DNA of 30,546 nt from Dehalococcoides sp. (lineage in GTDB: Bacteria; Chloroflexota; Dehalococcoidia; Dehalococcoidales; RBG-16-60-22): the NCBI GenBank assembly GCA_030665795.1, contig DAOUZD010000001.1, forward strand, positions 1 to 30,546, in the 5' to 3' direction. The position numbers and the translations under genes are program-made. Shown here one piece after another: positions 23,334 through 30,546 of this stretch. The number at the start of each line of letters is the position of its first letter. Position 1 is the first letter of the stretch. Below the pieces are notes generated by a model. The model saw only the letters and a list, made by a program, of their open reading frames with translations. It made no database searches and had not been told where the DNA came from.

Positions 23334-24608
23334 CTAGGGAAATATGCCTCGGGTTTTCATGGCACGTGCCAAGCGCCCTATTGCCAGCATATGGGCAGCA
23401 TCTCTCATATCCACTTTTTCACGCTTACTAACTTCCAGTACTTCATGGAAAGCGGTATCCATCACCGTCTCCAGTCGGCTGTTGACTTCCTTCTCACTCC
23501 AAAAGAAACATTGCGTGCCCTGTACCCACTCAAAGTAGGAGACTACCACTCCACCGGCGCTGGCTAATATGTCAGGTATAATAAGTATTCGGTTATCACC
23601 AAGAATCTTAGCCGCTTCAGCAGAGGTTGGCCCATTGGCGCCTTCTACAATTATCCTGGCTTTGACCGACGAGACATTGTCTTCGTGTATCTGATGTTCA
23701 ATAGCGGCTGGTATTAGTATATCGCAATCCAGTGCCAGAAGCTCGGCATTGGTTATCTTTTCAGTATCTTTGAAGCCAATTAATGACCCGGTCTCCTCTT
23801 TATGACGGAGTGCGTTTTCCACATCGATACCGTTCGAGTTGTAAACGCCGTTCTTGGAATCGCTTACTGCTATGATTCGGCTACCCTTTCTGGCCAGCAG
23901 CCTAGCCACGGTGGCGCCAACATTGCCAAGGCCCTGGACGGCGACTTTAGCGCCCTCAAGGTTGATACCCAGCTGCTTGCCAGCTAGTCGGGCGCAAATC
24001 ATACAGCCCAGGCCCGTTGACTCGAACCTGCCTCGACTACCGCCAACTTCGATAGGTTTACCCGTCACCACGCCTAGAACAGAGTATCCCTTGTTCATGC
24101 TATAGGTATCCATAATCCAGGCCATGATTTGAGGGTTGGTGCCGACATCAGGAGCGGGAATATCACTTTCAGGTCCGATTACGACTGAGATTTCACTGGC
24201 GTAACGCCGGGTCAATTTTTCCAACTCATTTTGGGACATAAGCTTGGGGTTACAGATAACTCCGCCCTTGGCACCACCATAGGGTATATTAACGACCGCA
24301 TTCTTCAATGTCATCATAGCTGCCAAAGCTCTGGTATCATCCAGGGTAACATCTGGATGGTAACGAATCCCTCCCTTGGTTGGTCCCCTGGTGTCATTAT
24401 GTTGAACCCTATAACCGGTGAAAATTTTCGTTGTTCCATCGTCCATTCTCACTGGAAAATTGACTGTTAACTCGCGTTCGCAATTCATAAGTTGTTCACT
24501 AATGCCTTCTTCAATGTTCATTCGGCGGCAAATATTCCCGATTTCCTTTTGCACCATGGCAAAAGAACCGGTTACTTTACCTTGTGAAACTGTGGTCTGT
24601 TTAGACAT
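23334..24608 (-). CDS. gdhA: Glutamate dehydrogenase (Glu/Leu/Phe/Val family)
   Basis: A 424-residue hexameric-type glutamate dehydrogenase interconverting glutamate with 2-oxoglutarate and ammonia. The N-terminal domain has RGPTKGGIRYHPDV and the catalytic region YGGAKGGVICNP. GPESDIPAPDVGTN is conserved in the family. The cofactor domain has VQGLGNVGATVARLL (GxGxxG), and EGANGPTS and ILASAGGVVVSYFEWVQ close the active site. ATG 24608 is chosen; TTG 24623 in frame adds five residues, and neither has a strong SD. The gene is convergent with the aldolase, whose stop lies only 5 bp away. Its insertion between two TRAP units breaks an otherwise co-directional region. With GS and glutamate synthase also in the window, the cell has both ammonium assimilation routes, or uses this enzyme catabolically. 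Confidence 0.95.
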   Translation of the reverse strand: MSKQTTVSQGKVTGSFAMVQKEIGNICRRMNIEEGISEQLMNCERELTVNFPVRMDDGTTKIFTGYRVQHNDTRGPTKGGIRYHPDVTLDDTRALAAMMTLKNAVVNIPYGGAKGGVICNPKLMSQNELEKLTRRYASEISVVIGPESDIPAPDVGTNPQIMAWIMDTYSMNKGYSVLGVVTGKPIEVGGSRGRFESTGLGCMICARLAGKQLGINLEGAKVAVQGLGNVGATVARLLARKGSRIIAVSDSKNGVYNSNGIDVENALRHKEETGSLIGFKDTEKITNAELLALDCDILIPAAIEHQIHEDNVSSVKARIIVEGANGPTSAEAAKILGDNRILIIPDILASAGGVVVSYFEWVQGTQCFFWSEKEVNSRLETVMDTAFHEVLEVSKREKVDMRDAAHMLAIGRLARAMKTRGIFP

Positions 24609-24725
24609 CGTTAATTTTACCAACCTTTCTGTTTTATTTGCCCGACCAATTCTCCTTACTAATTATCGCCAGTCTATTTTGTCGTTCCTATAGTCTCCTT
24701 TAATGGCGGGATGCCACTTGCCCGA

Positions 24726-24985
24726 TTACACCAAGGTGGCTAATACACCCCTCATGGACAATTGTTCAAGCCTAAATACGGGCACCGAAATACTCATACC
24801 GGCTACGGCTTTGCCTCTAGCATCACGTATTACGGAGCCGATACATTAGTTTTATCATAGCTGCCTTCTCTATCAAAAGCAACCCTGGTCTTTCTTCGGG
24901 AAAGAGAGTATCGAGTTCTGTCTCAGTTAATTCCTCAATAATGTTTTGCCTATGGCTGCCAAAACTCAGCCGGCTTTTGTCAAAT
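24726..24985 (-). pseudogene. Decayed IclR-family transcription regulator (effector-domain fragments)
   Basis: Two frames on the minus strand together spell parts of an IclR effector-binding domain. The first (about 24985-24860) reads RQNIIEELTETELDTLFPEE. The second, after a frame change and apparent deletion, reads CIGSVIRDARGKAVAGMSIS then VPVFRLEQLSMRGVLATLV and a stop at 24726-24728. The C-I-x-S-x-I-R-D-x-x-G-x-x-x-A-x-x-S-I-S pattern is a hallmark of IclR proteins. The DNA-binding domain is absent. IclR regulators often sit beside sugar-acid catabolic operons and would have faced away from TRAP unit 2. The gene is dead or a fragment; the family call is fairly sure. Confidence 0.6.
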
Positions 24986-25117
24986 TATCCTTAAGAACCT
25001 TTCAAAAAGGCTTGACAATACGTGGTAAAATAGAGTAGGTTATTCTCTGATAAGATTATCATAGACGATTGTCGATATAATCCCTTAGAGATATTAGCTT
25101 TGATATACTCACAATTT

Positions 25118-25210
25118 AGGGTGAATACCCAACGAAATATGATAAAGGAGGTGATAGCTTTCAGCAGTAAAGATTCTGACAAGGCTGGGTTCTAAAATTT
25201 TAAGAGGAGG
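25118..25210 (+). promoter_or_regulatory. Conserved TRAP leader, copy 2: palindrome plus distant extended anti-16S element
   Basis: AGGGTGAATACCCAA (25118-25132) and AAAGGAGGTGATAGCTTTCA (25144-25163) repeat the copy-1 elements with 11 instead of 9 intervening bases. The anti-16S element ends 64 nt before the SBP ATG, which has its own SD (GAGGAGG near 25205). Sequence between the elements has diverged while they have not, which argues for function. Confidence 0.55.
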
Positions 25211-25215
25211 AGAAA

Positions 25216-26418
25216 ATGAAGAAAAGAAAGATATTAGCTCTGGTTATGGTAGTGGCACTGGTAAGTGGGTTAGTGGCTGCTGGCTGTGCAGCACCAGCCC
25301 CGGCGCCGGCACCTGCGCCAGCTCCAGCGCCAGCGCCGGCACCTGCGCCAGCTCCAGCGCCAGCGCCAGCCCCTGCGCCAGCACCTGCGCCGGCTCCAGC
25401 ACCAGCCCCTGCGCCAGCACCTGCGCCGGCAGCACCCGCAGAGGTAATTAAATGGCGTTTAGCTTCATACCTGCCGGAGGCAAATCCCTGGGCTGAATCA
25501 GCAATACGCGTAACGAAGGCCGTTGAGGTCATAAGCAACGGGCGTTTTGTCATTGAATTCTTCCCGAGCGGTGCGGTGGCGCCAGCGACCAAGGAGTTTG
25601 ACGCTCTGGACCGGGGTATCATTGAGATTGTACAAACCGGCATGCACTATAACATGGACAAGTTTGCCTGTGGCGGTCTGTATAACATCATTGCCGCCGG
25701 TCCGACTCCTATGGTATATCTCACCTGGTACCTTCAGGGAGGAGGCCAGGACATAATCCAGGAGATGTTCGCAGATTACAATGTAATGAGTATCTCCGTA
25801 ATGACAATAGGACGCGCGGAAATGTTTGGCTACAGCAACACGCCGTTGGAAACAATGGCTGACTTCAAGGGGCTGAAGTTCCGCACCGCCGGTGACTGGG
25901 GTGAAATCCTCACCGATTATTTCGGTGCTTCCGTGATTTTCCTGCCTGGTGGTGAAGTCTATGAGGCCATGCAACGGGGAGTGATTGACGCTTTTGAATT
26001 CAGCTCGCCATCAGTCAATGTCCCCTTTGGCTTCAGTGAGATTGCCAAATACGCCATGTTCCCGGGCATCCACGCACCGGGAGTACTCATGCCCGCTCTC
26101 GTCAATAAAGATGCCTGGAATGCTCTCCCCGATGACCTTAAACTGCTTTTGAAAGAGGCGGTACTGGCTGAGTGCATCCGAAACCACACTGTTGAATCGC
26201 ATGAGGATATGTGGGGGGTAGAACAGCACAAAAAGGCAGGCATGGAAATTGTTTACCTGTCTGAGGATGTCCAGAAGGAAGTAGAAGCAGCTGCCGCGGA
26301 TTTCTATAGTGCCAAGGCGACGGAGGACCCCTTCTTTGCCAAGGTCTGGAAGTCAGTGAATGATTACAAGAATGCTCTAGGGGAGACAAACAAACTTCAG
26401 TTCCCGTACTACAGATAG
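25216..26418 (+). CDS. TRAP transporter substrate-binding lipoprotein (DctP family), unit 2
   Basis: A 400-residue DctP-family receptor, paralogue of the unit-1 protein. The lipoprotein signal peptide ends in VAAGC (Cys24), then a linker of 23 Pro-Ala pairs (25294-25431). The mature domain starts at EVIKWRLASYLPEANPW. It shares ISNGRFVIEFFPSGAV, the DFKGLKFRTAGDWGEI segment with likely carboxylate-binding Arg223, GGEVYEAMQRGVIDAFEF and EDPFFAKVWKSVNDYK. Differences around the pocket (for example PSVNVPFGFSEIA against GANWDMGFQEVA) suggest a related but not identical ligand. It precedes a perfect hairpin, dctQ, dctM, an RraA-family gene and a lactonase-like gene. Confidence 0.93.
   Translation: MKKRKILALVMVVALVSGLVAAGCAAPAPAPAPAPAPAPAPAPAPAPAPAPAPAPAPAPAPAPAPAPAPAPAAPAEVIKWRLASYLPEANPWAESAIRVTKAVEVISNGRFVIEFFPSGAVAPATKEFDALDRGIIEIVQTGMHYNMDKFACGGLYNIIAAGPTPMVYLTWYLQGGGQDIIQEMFADYNVMSISVMTIGRAEMFGYSNTPLETMADFKGLKFRTAGDWGEILTDYFGASVIFLPGGEVYEAMQRGVIDAFEFSSPSVNVPFGFSEIAKYAMFPGIHAPGVLMPALVNKDAWNALPDDLKLLLKEAVLAECIRNHTVESHEDMWGVEQHKKAGMEIVYLSEDVQKEVEAAAADFYSAKATEDPFFAKVWKSVNDYKNALGETNKLQFPYYR
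25294..25431 (+). repeat. Pro-Ala codon repeat, 23 pairs, with a 30-bp tandem DNA repeat
   Basis: Twenty-three CCN-GCN pairs encode the linker. Within it a 30-bp unit starting GCGCCGGCACCTGCG occurs twice back to back (25303-25332 and 25333-25362), evidence of recent slippage or unequal recombination; linker length may vary between strains. Confidence 0.9.
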
Positions 26419-26428
26419 GTTTTAGTCC

Positions 26429-26466
26429 AGTCTCCACTCCGAGAGATTTCTCTCGGAGTGGAGACT
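26429..26466 (+). terminator. Perfect 17-bp hairpin after SBP 2
   Basis: AGTCTCCACTCCGAGAG (26429-26445), loop ATTT, CTCTCGGAGTGGAGACT (26450-26466). It shares the core CTCCGAGA/TCTCGGAG with the unit-1 hairpin, but the outer pairs differ on both arms and still pair. No T tract follows, so it fits an mRNA 3'-end stabiliser or partial attenuator below the SBP gene. Confidence 0.75.
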
Positions 26467-26576
26467 ACTACCACTGAGACCTTTGCCAATTCGGGTCACA
26501 GATGGGCAGGTGGAACAGGGCAAGCCTTGTTGACCGTGGCATGGTAAAGGCAAAGATAATCATGAGGTGAGATTTT

Positions 26577-26606
26577 ATGCTAAGCTTGGTGGTACATGAG
26601 CCATGA
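26577..26606 (+). CDS. Possible 9-codon leader peptide coupled to dctQ 2
   Basis: ATG 26577 has a good SD (GAGGTGA, 26564-26570, 6 nt spacing) and encodes MLSLVVHEP. Its TGA overlaps the ATG of dctQ (ATGA at 26603-26606), and dctQ has no clear SD of its own. Translation of dctQ may therefore depend on re-initiation after this peptide. Confidence 0.35.
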   Translation: MLSLVVHEP

Positions 26607-27112
26607 AAGCTGTACTTCATGTTATTGACCTAATCAGTGATTGGACGGCAAAGGTAATAAGCTGGCTTTGCGTAGCCCTGGTTTTAGTGCTTGTCTTTGA
26701 CGTTGTCGAGAGATATGTATTTGGCGGTGCCACGGTATGGGCATACGAGACCGCGGTTATGCTCGGTGCCACCATCTATATTATGGGCTGGGCATATGTC
26801 CACCGAATTCGAGAGCATATACGAGTCGATATCTTTTATGTACACCTTTCGCTTAGAAAACAGGTAATAATCGATATCGCTGGTACCTTGTTATTTCTTC
26901 TTCCGCTGCTATATGTGATGATAGATACCTCAATTTTTTACATGATGCGGGCCTGGAAGATTGGCGAGGTATTAGCAGAGACTTTCTGGTATCCACCAGC
27001 CGGTCCCTTCCGAACCATGGTGGTGGTTGGATTGTTTCTATTTACCTTTCAAGTTGTGGCGCACCTCATTCGTGATTTCTATCAACTAGTCAGGAATAAA
27101 GCCTATGATTGA
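26603..27112 (+). CDS. TRAP transporter small permease (DctQ family), unit 2
   Basis: A 169-residue four-helix membrane protein, paralogue of the unit-1 DctQ. Helix 1 is VISWLCVALVLVLVFDVVER, followed by the motif RYVFGG, then YETAVMLGATIYIMGWAYVHR, IIDIAGTLLFLLPLLYVMI and MVVVGLFLFTFQVVAHLI. EHIRVDIFYVHL corresponds to the conserved cytoplasmic loop. The start is ATG 26603, which overlaps the stop of a possible leader peptide. The 3' end overlaps dctM by 8 nt, so the two are translationally coupled. About 180 bp separate it from the SBP gene, containing the 17-bp hairpin. Confidence 0.9.
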   Translation: MKAVLHVIDLISDWTAKVISWLCVALVLVLVFDVVERYVFGGATVWAYETAVMLGATIYIMGWAYVHRIREHIRVDIFYVHLSLRKQVIIDIAGTLLFLLPLLYVMIDTSIFYMMRAWKIGEVLAETFWYPPAGPFRTMVVVGLFLFTFQVVAHLIRDFYQLVRNKAYD

Positions 27113-28442
27113 TATAAGCCCGGAGATGATTGCCATCATAATGATGGGGGGTGTCCTGGTGGGAGTTTTGACCGGTTACCCCCTGGCTCCTGTTATCGCT
27201 GGCATCGCCTTAATCGTTGGCTACTTAACCTGGGGGGGACTGCAGGTAACCGACTTATTCTACTCACGCATGTACAGTCTGGTACGAAACTATGTTATTT
27301 TAGCGGCTCCTCTGTTCATTTTTATGGGGCTTATGCTGGAACGCTCAGGAATAGCCGAGAGAATGTATGACGCATTATACCTGTGGCTAGGTGGGCTAAG
27401 AGGTGGGCTGGCGATAACCACCGTGTTAATCGGCACCGTCCTGGCTGCCTGCGTGGGCATAATTGGTGCCTCGGTTACCATGCTGGCACTTATTGCCCTT
27501 CCCGCCATGGTAAAGCGAGGCTACGGCAAAGCTTTAGCCAGCGGTTCGGTATGTGCCGGCGGCACGCTGGGTATTCTTATTCCACCCAGTATTATGCTGG
27601 TTCTTTACGGGCCAATGGCGGAGATTTCGGTGGGCAAGCTGTTTATGGGCGCATTTGTCCCCGGTCTGGTCCTCTCCGGTTTATACTGCGGCTACATCGC
27701 CCTTCACTGTCTATTTAAACCAGAGATAGCACCGGCAGTGCCTCCTGAAGAGAGAGCCGTCCCCTTCCTTAAGAAAACGACCATGCTGCTTACCTCGCTG
27801 GTGCCGCCAGTGATACTTGTCCTGTCGGTGCTGGGCAGTATCTTCCTCGGAGTCGCGCCGCCCACTGAAGCTGCCGCGGTGGGTGCCTTTGCCGCCATAC
27901 TTCTGGCTCTTGCCTACCGCAGGCTTACCTTTCAAGCCCTCAAAGATACCGCATTCCAGACACTGAGAGTTACCAGTAAAGTAATTTTCGTTGGTGTATG
28001 TGCTTTCATGTTCGTTGGTGTTTTCCTGGGTTTAGGCGGTGGCAATGTAGTAGAGAATATCATTCTGGGTGCCCCCGGTGGGCGCTGGGGTGCCTTTGCC
28101 CTCGTAATGTTTGTCGTCTTCATCCTGGGTATGTTTATCGACTGGCTCGGTATCATCTTCATCATGGTTCCAATAATTTCGCCTCTGGCTCCTGCCCTGG
28201 GATTTAACGAAATCTGGTTTGCCATGATGATTTGTGTTAACCTGCAGATGTCCTTCATGACGCCTCCTTTCGCTTACGCCATATTCTTTCTTCGCGGTGC
28301 GGCGCCGCCAGAGTTAGGGGTGACTACGGCGGACATAATTCGGGGGGTAATTCCCTTTGTTTTCCTCATCATGATTGGGCTTGGCCTGTGCGCCGCTTTT
28401 CCGCAGCTAATCCTCTGGCTACCGGGGCAAATGATAAAGTAG
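27105..28442 (+). CDS. TRAP transporter large permease (DctM family), unit 2
   Basis: A 445-residue DctM-type permease with about twelve helices. It starts MIDISPEMIAIIMMGGVLVG, nearly the same as its unit-1 paralogue, and shares the segments LAAPLFIFMGLMLERSG, ACVGIIGASVTMLALIALPA, GGTLGILIPPSIMLVLYG, PPTEAAAVGAFAAILLALAY, FIDWLGIIFIMVPIISPLAP and LQMSFMTPPFAYAIFFLRG. The end ...WLPGQMIK also matches. Conservation over the whole length points to duplication of the transporter cassette, while the enzymes downstream of each copy are different. The RraA-family gene begins 73 bp later and is probably in the same operon. Confidence 0.94.
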   Translation: MIDISPEMIAIIMMGGVLVGVLTGYPLAPVIAGIALIVGYLTWGGLQVTDLFYSRMYSLVRNYVILAAPLFIFMGLMLERSGIAERMYDALYLWLGGLRGGLAITTVLIGTVLAACVGIIGASVTMLALIALPAMVKRGYGKALASGSVCAGGTLGILIPPSIMLVLYGPMAEISVGKLFMGAFVPGLVLSGLYCGYIALHCLFKPEIAPAVPPEERAVPFLKKTTMLLTSLVPPVILVLSVLGSIFLGVAPPTEAAAVGAFAAILLALAYRRLTFQALKDTAFQTLRVTSKVIFVGVCAFMFVGVFLGLGGGNVVENIILGAPGGRWGAFALVMFVVFILGMFIDWLGIIFIMVPIISPLAPALGFNEIWFAMMICVNLQMSFMTPPFAYAIFFLRGAAPPELGVTTADIIRGVIPFVFLIMIGLGLCAAFPQLILWLPGQMIK

Positions 28443-28515
28443 TGCGGTGAATAAGTAGCCGTTATTCAAATTGACTAATACCGTTGGTTATAATTCCGAG
28501 GAAGGAGTTACCTAA

Positions 28516-29184
28516 ATGGTTAATTTTGCCAGTGAAAAGGAAATGTTTGATACGATGCGGGACAAGTTGAATGCCGCCGTAATCTCAGACATCGTTGATA
28601 GCCTTGGGGCGCGCGAACAGGCGATGAGGGCTGATATCCGGCCCGTCTATCAGGGGGCGATTGTCGTCGGTAGAGCCTACACCGTCATCACGGCCGATAT
28701 ATTCAAGATTATTGATGACCCGTACGGAGGAGAAATTGAAGCCGTTGATTCCCTAAAGCCCAACGATGTGATGGTGGTATGTACCCATCGCTCCACACGC
28801 ACCTGTTTCTGGGGGGAACTGCTTTCCACCGCCGCCCGAGCCCGTGGTGCTCGCGGGATAGTGGTCGATGGTTATGCGAGAGACGTGGCTCAAATCACCG
28901 CCATGAAATTCCCCACTTTTGCCACCGGGATGAGTGTGGTTGACTCAGCGGGCAGGAGCATAGTAATCGACCATGGCTGCCCGGTGAATTGTGGCGATGT
29001 ACTGGTCAACACCGGGGATATCGTTTTTGGCGACATAGATGGCGTGGTCGTCATTCCCAAAGAACTTGAGAAGGAAGTCATTCCGCTAGCTCTGGAAAAA
29101 GTAGGGAAGGAGAACCTGGTTCGCAATGAGTTGCTCAAGGGAGCGATGCTGCGGGATGCCTACGATAAGTATAAAGTGCTTTGA
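28516..29184 (+). CDS. RraA/HMG-aldolase-family protein
   Basis: A 222-residue protein of the RraA-like fold, which includes class II 4-hydroxy-4-methyl-2-oxoglutarate/oxaloacetate aldolases and the RNase E inhibitor RraA. The catalytic signature is present: GELLSTAARARGARGIVVDG followed by YARDV, with Arg122 and the metal ligand Asp123, and the ending GDIDGVVVIP. An enzyme role, cleaving a hydroxy-keto acid to pyruvate or decarboxylating oxaloacetate, is more likely than RNase E control in this operon after a TRAP transporter. SD AAGGAG precedes the ATG. The C-terminal extension (ALEKVGKENLVRNELLKG...) is common in the metabolic members. Confidence 0.88.
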   Translation: MVNFASEKEMFDTMRDKLNAAVISDIVDSLGAREQAMRADIRPVYQGAIVVGRAYTVITADIFKIIDDPYGGEIEAVDSLKPNDVMVVCTHRSTRTCFWGELLSTAARARGARGIVVDGYARDVAQITAMKFPTFATGMSVVDSAGRSIVIDHGCPVNCGDVLVNTGDIVFGDIDGVVVIPKELEKEVIPLALEKVGKENLVRNELLKGAMLRDAYDKYKVL

Positions 29185-29236
29185 TGACTTGTCGAAGTAA
29201 ATTTATTCAGTGTTACGGCGGGAAGGGGTAAGAATT

Positions 29237-30301
29237 ATGGTTAAGTCGGAACTTGCCGGAAAGGCACAAACGGTGCTGGGGGTGATTGAAGGCGAGGACC
29301 TAGGAGTTACCCTCACCCATGAGCACTTATTGATTGATGGGAAAGGTGTATTTACCGAACCAAGTGGCGCCAGTGAAAGGGGCCTGGCATATGAAAAGGT
29401 GGGTTGGAGTAACCTCAGCTGGCTTCGCTATCACCCTTACGAGAATCTAGATAACGTGCGGCTTTTGGATGAGCAAGAAGCTATTGATGAGGCCATGTTC
29501 TACAAACGAGCCGGAGGTAAGACAATTGTTGATGCCACCATTATTGGCCTCGGCCGTGACCCCAAAGCGCTAGCGCGTATCTCGCGGGCTACCGGACTGA
29601 ATGTGGTTATGGGTTCAGGATATTATACCGCACCGTGCCACGGTCCAGAGATGTCTGCGAAGACCGAGGCGGAGATTGCCGGGGAGATTGTCCAAGACAT
29701 AACCGTAGGTGTTGGCTCCAGCGGGATACGTGCCGGACTCATCGGTGAAATAGGCTGTTCATGGCCCCTGCAGGATAATGAGCGAAAAGTCCTGCGCGCT
29801 GCAGCCCAAGCTCAGCAGCGTACCGGGGCGTGCATGAGCGTACACCCGGGACGCAACCGGAAAGCCCCTTTTGAGATTATTGAAATCCTGGGTGAAGCCG
29901 GTGCTGACCTTAACCGTGTCATTATGTGCCATATTGATGCTCGTATCCGTGACCACAGTGAACGGTGTAAATTATTAAAAACCGGCTGTGCCGTTGAATA
30001 CGACCTTTGGGGGTGGGAGGGGCACTTTCCCTCGTATTGGACAGCCGACGATTTCCTAGACCTCCCAAATGATACCCAGCGTATTTACGAAGTCCGCCAG
30101 CTTATCGAAGAAGGATATCTTGAGCAAATAGTTGTCTCTCATGATATTTGTTGCAAGTCAAGGCGGGTACGCTATGGCGGGTGGGGCTACTCTCACCTTT
30201 TAAACTATGTCGTCCCGATGATGCTCCAGAGAGGCTTGACCCGGGGACAGATAGACACCATCATGGTGGGAAATCCGAAAAGGTTGCTCTGTTTCGTTTG
30301 A
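29237..30301 (+). CDS. Phosphotriesterase-family amidohydrolase, probable lactonase
   Basis: A 354-residue binuclear-metal amidohydrolase of the phosphotriesterase-like family. The HxH motif is H28/H30 in LTHEHLLIDG. The bridging position usually held by a carboxylated Lys is Glu171 in GLIGEIGCS, as in several family members. Further ligands are H203 (SVHPGRN), H232 (IMCHIDA) and D303 (VVSHDIC). The end GNPKRLL matches the family's conserved N-P-x-R-L/x-x. Known relatives mostly hydrolyse lactones, and a lactonase suits a sugar-acid operon. ATG 29237 is chosen because AAGGGG lies just upstream; a GTG at 29210 would add nine residues. It is the last gene of the unit-2 operon and convergent with the M20 gene. 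Confidence 0.88.
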   Translation: MVKSELAGKAQTVLGVIEGEDLGVTLTHEHLLIDGKGVFTEPSGASERGLAYEKVGWSNLSWLRYHPYENLDNVRLLDEQEAIDEAMFYKRAGGKTIVDATIIGLGRDPKALARISRATGLNVVMGSGYYTAPCHGPEMSAKTEAEIAGEIVQDITVGVGSSGIRAGLIGEIGCSWPLQDNERKVLRAAAQAQQRTGACMSVHPGRNRKAPFEIIEILGEAGADLNRVIMCHIDARIRDHSERCKLLKTGCAVEYDLWGWEGHFPSYWTADDFLDLPNDTQRIYEVRQLIEEGYLEQIVVSHDICCKSRRVRYGGWGYSHLLNYVVPMMLQRGLTRGQIDTIMVGNPKRLLCFV

Positions 30302-30374
30302 GCTAATTTGGACGGCGGGTTCGGTGGTAAGGGCGAGATGGCAAGAGACGAGGTTCTGGCGGTAACGATAAACT

Positions 30375-30546
30375 TTACCGTCTACCTGTACGCAGTTCTA
30401 CCTTGTCGTGCGCGATAATAGCGCTCAACAGGACATTGGCGCCAGCGGTCACATGTTCGGGTTCGGTTTTCTCAATCTCGTTGTGGCTAATGCCGTTCTT
30501 ACACGGGATAAAGACCATCGCCGTCGGCGCTACTCGAGCTATATAG
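30375..30546 (-). CDS. M20-family amidohydrolase (N-carbamoyl-amino-acid hydrolase/allantoate amidohydrolase-like), 3' end only
   Basis: The last 56 residues of a gene that enters from the right edge. It reads YIARVAPTAMVFIPCKNGIS, then HNEIEKTEPEHVTAGANVLL and a short basic tail before TAA at 30377-30375. The string V-P/I-P-C-x-x-G-I-S-H-N-x-x-E with the C-terminal metal-ligand histidine in SHNE is characteristic of the hydantoinase/carbamoylase branch of peptidase family M20. The substrate cannot be told from this end. Only about 70 bp separate it from the convergent lactonase-like gene. Confidence 0.75.
   Translation of the reverse strand, partial: YIARVAPTAMVFIPCKNGISHNEIEKTEPEHVTAGANVLLSAIIAHDKVELRTGRR

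Larger units (their letters stand above)
24609..25215. other. Intergenic region between gdhA and TRAP unit 2: IclR remnant, promoter elements, leader
   Basis: Reading rightwards, the region holds the decayed IclR gene (minus strand, listed separately), TTGACA (25012-25017) followed after 8 bp by TAAAATAG (25026-25033), and the conserved TRAP leader. The TTGACA-TAWAATAG spacing of 7-8 bp recurs in unit 1 and is too short for a normal -35/-10 pair. No GlnR-like box was found for gdhA. Confidence 0.5.

Noticed and set aside
25294..25431. Repeat array considered as CRISPR
   Set aside because: It is a continuous in-frame Pro-Ala coding repeat with no unique spacers; no CRISPR array was seen anywhere in the window.
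25200..25643. Minus-strand Gly-Ala repeat protein and other frames across the SBP linkers
   Set aside because: These are antisense readings of the Pro-Ala codon repeats inside clear lipoprotein genes.

Overview
The window reads as a chromosome segment from a member of the Chloroflexota, probably a Dehalococcoidia-like anaerobe from sediment or groundwater. This is inferred from gene content: archaeal-type split glutamate synthase, a GlnR-like orphan regulator, Ala-Pro-linked TRAP lipoproteins and an archaeal-looking HTH fragment. No rRNA, tRNA or other phylogenetic marker is present, so the assignment is tentative.

Left part (1-11775, all on +): a nitrogen/glutamine block. It begins inside the FMN domain of glutamate synthase (the gene starts upstream). 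It continues with the GXGXG subunit, an OmpR-type regulator with a degenerate receiver, a terminator, a promoter region with a near-textbook four-half-site GlnR box, then amtB, PII (glnB), glnA, glutamine-dependent NAD synthetase, carA and carB. The block takes up ammonium, makes glutamine, recycles it to glutamate, and feeds it to NAD, arginine and pyrimidine synthesis. The regulator next to the GlnR box suggests local nitrogen control.

Middle part (11776-16730): gene-poor and decayed. It holds a VOC/methylmalonyl-CoA-epimerase-like gene, a truncated HTH gene joined to a truncated ECF-transporter fragment, possible IS3 debris, an alpha/beta hydrolase, and an unrecognised 297-residue protein built from two repeats that share an HxHxxVE motif. 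One intergenic stretch has a sigma-70-like promoter followed by hairpins and may encode an RNA.

Right part (16731-30301): two paralogous TRAP transporter operons in the same orientation. Unit 1 is followed by a HIBADH-family reductase, a decayed HIBADH-like remnant, a PfkB (KDG-type) kinase and a DHDPS/KDG-aldolase-family lyase. Unit 2 is followed by an RraA-family aldolase and a phosphotriesterase-like lactonase. A glutamate dehydrogenase and an IclR pseudogene lie between the units on the minus strand. Both units keep the same 5' leader (a small palindrome plus an extended anti-16S element far upstream of the start) and a perfect hairpin between the binding-protein and small-permease genes. 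Together this looks like a sugar-acid or related organic-acid uptake and catabolism island. The window ends in the 3' end of an M20-family amidohydrolase on the minus strand.
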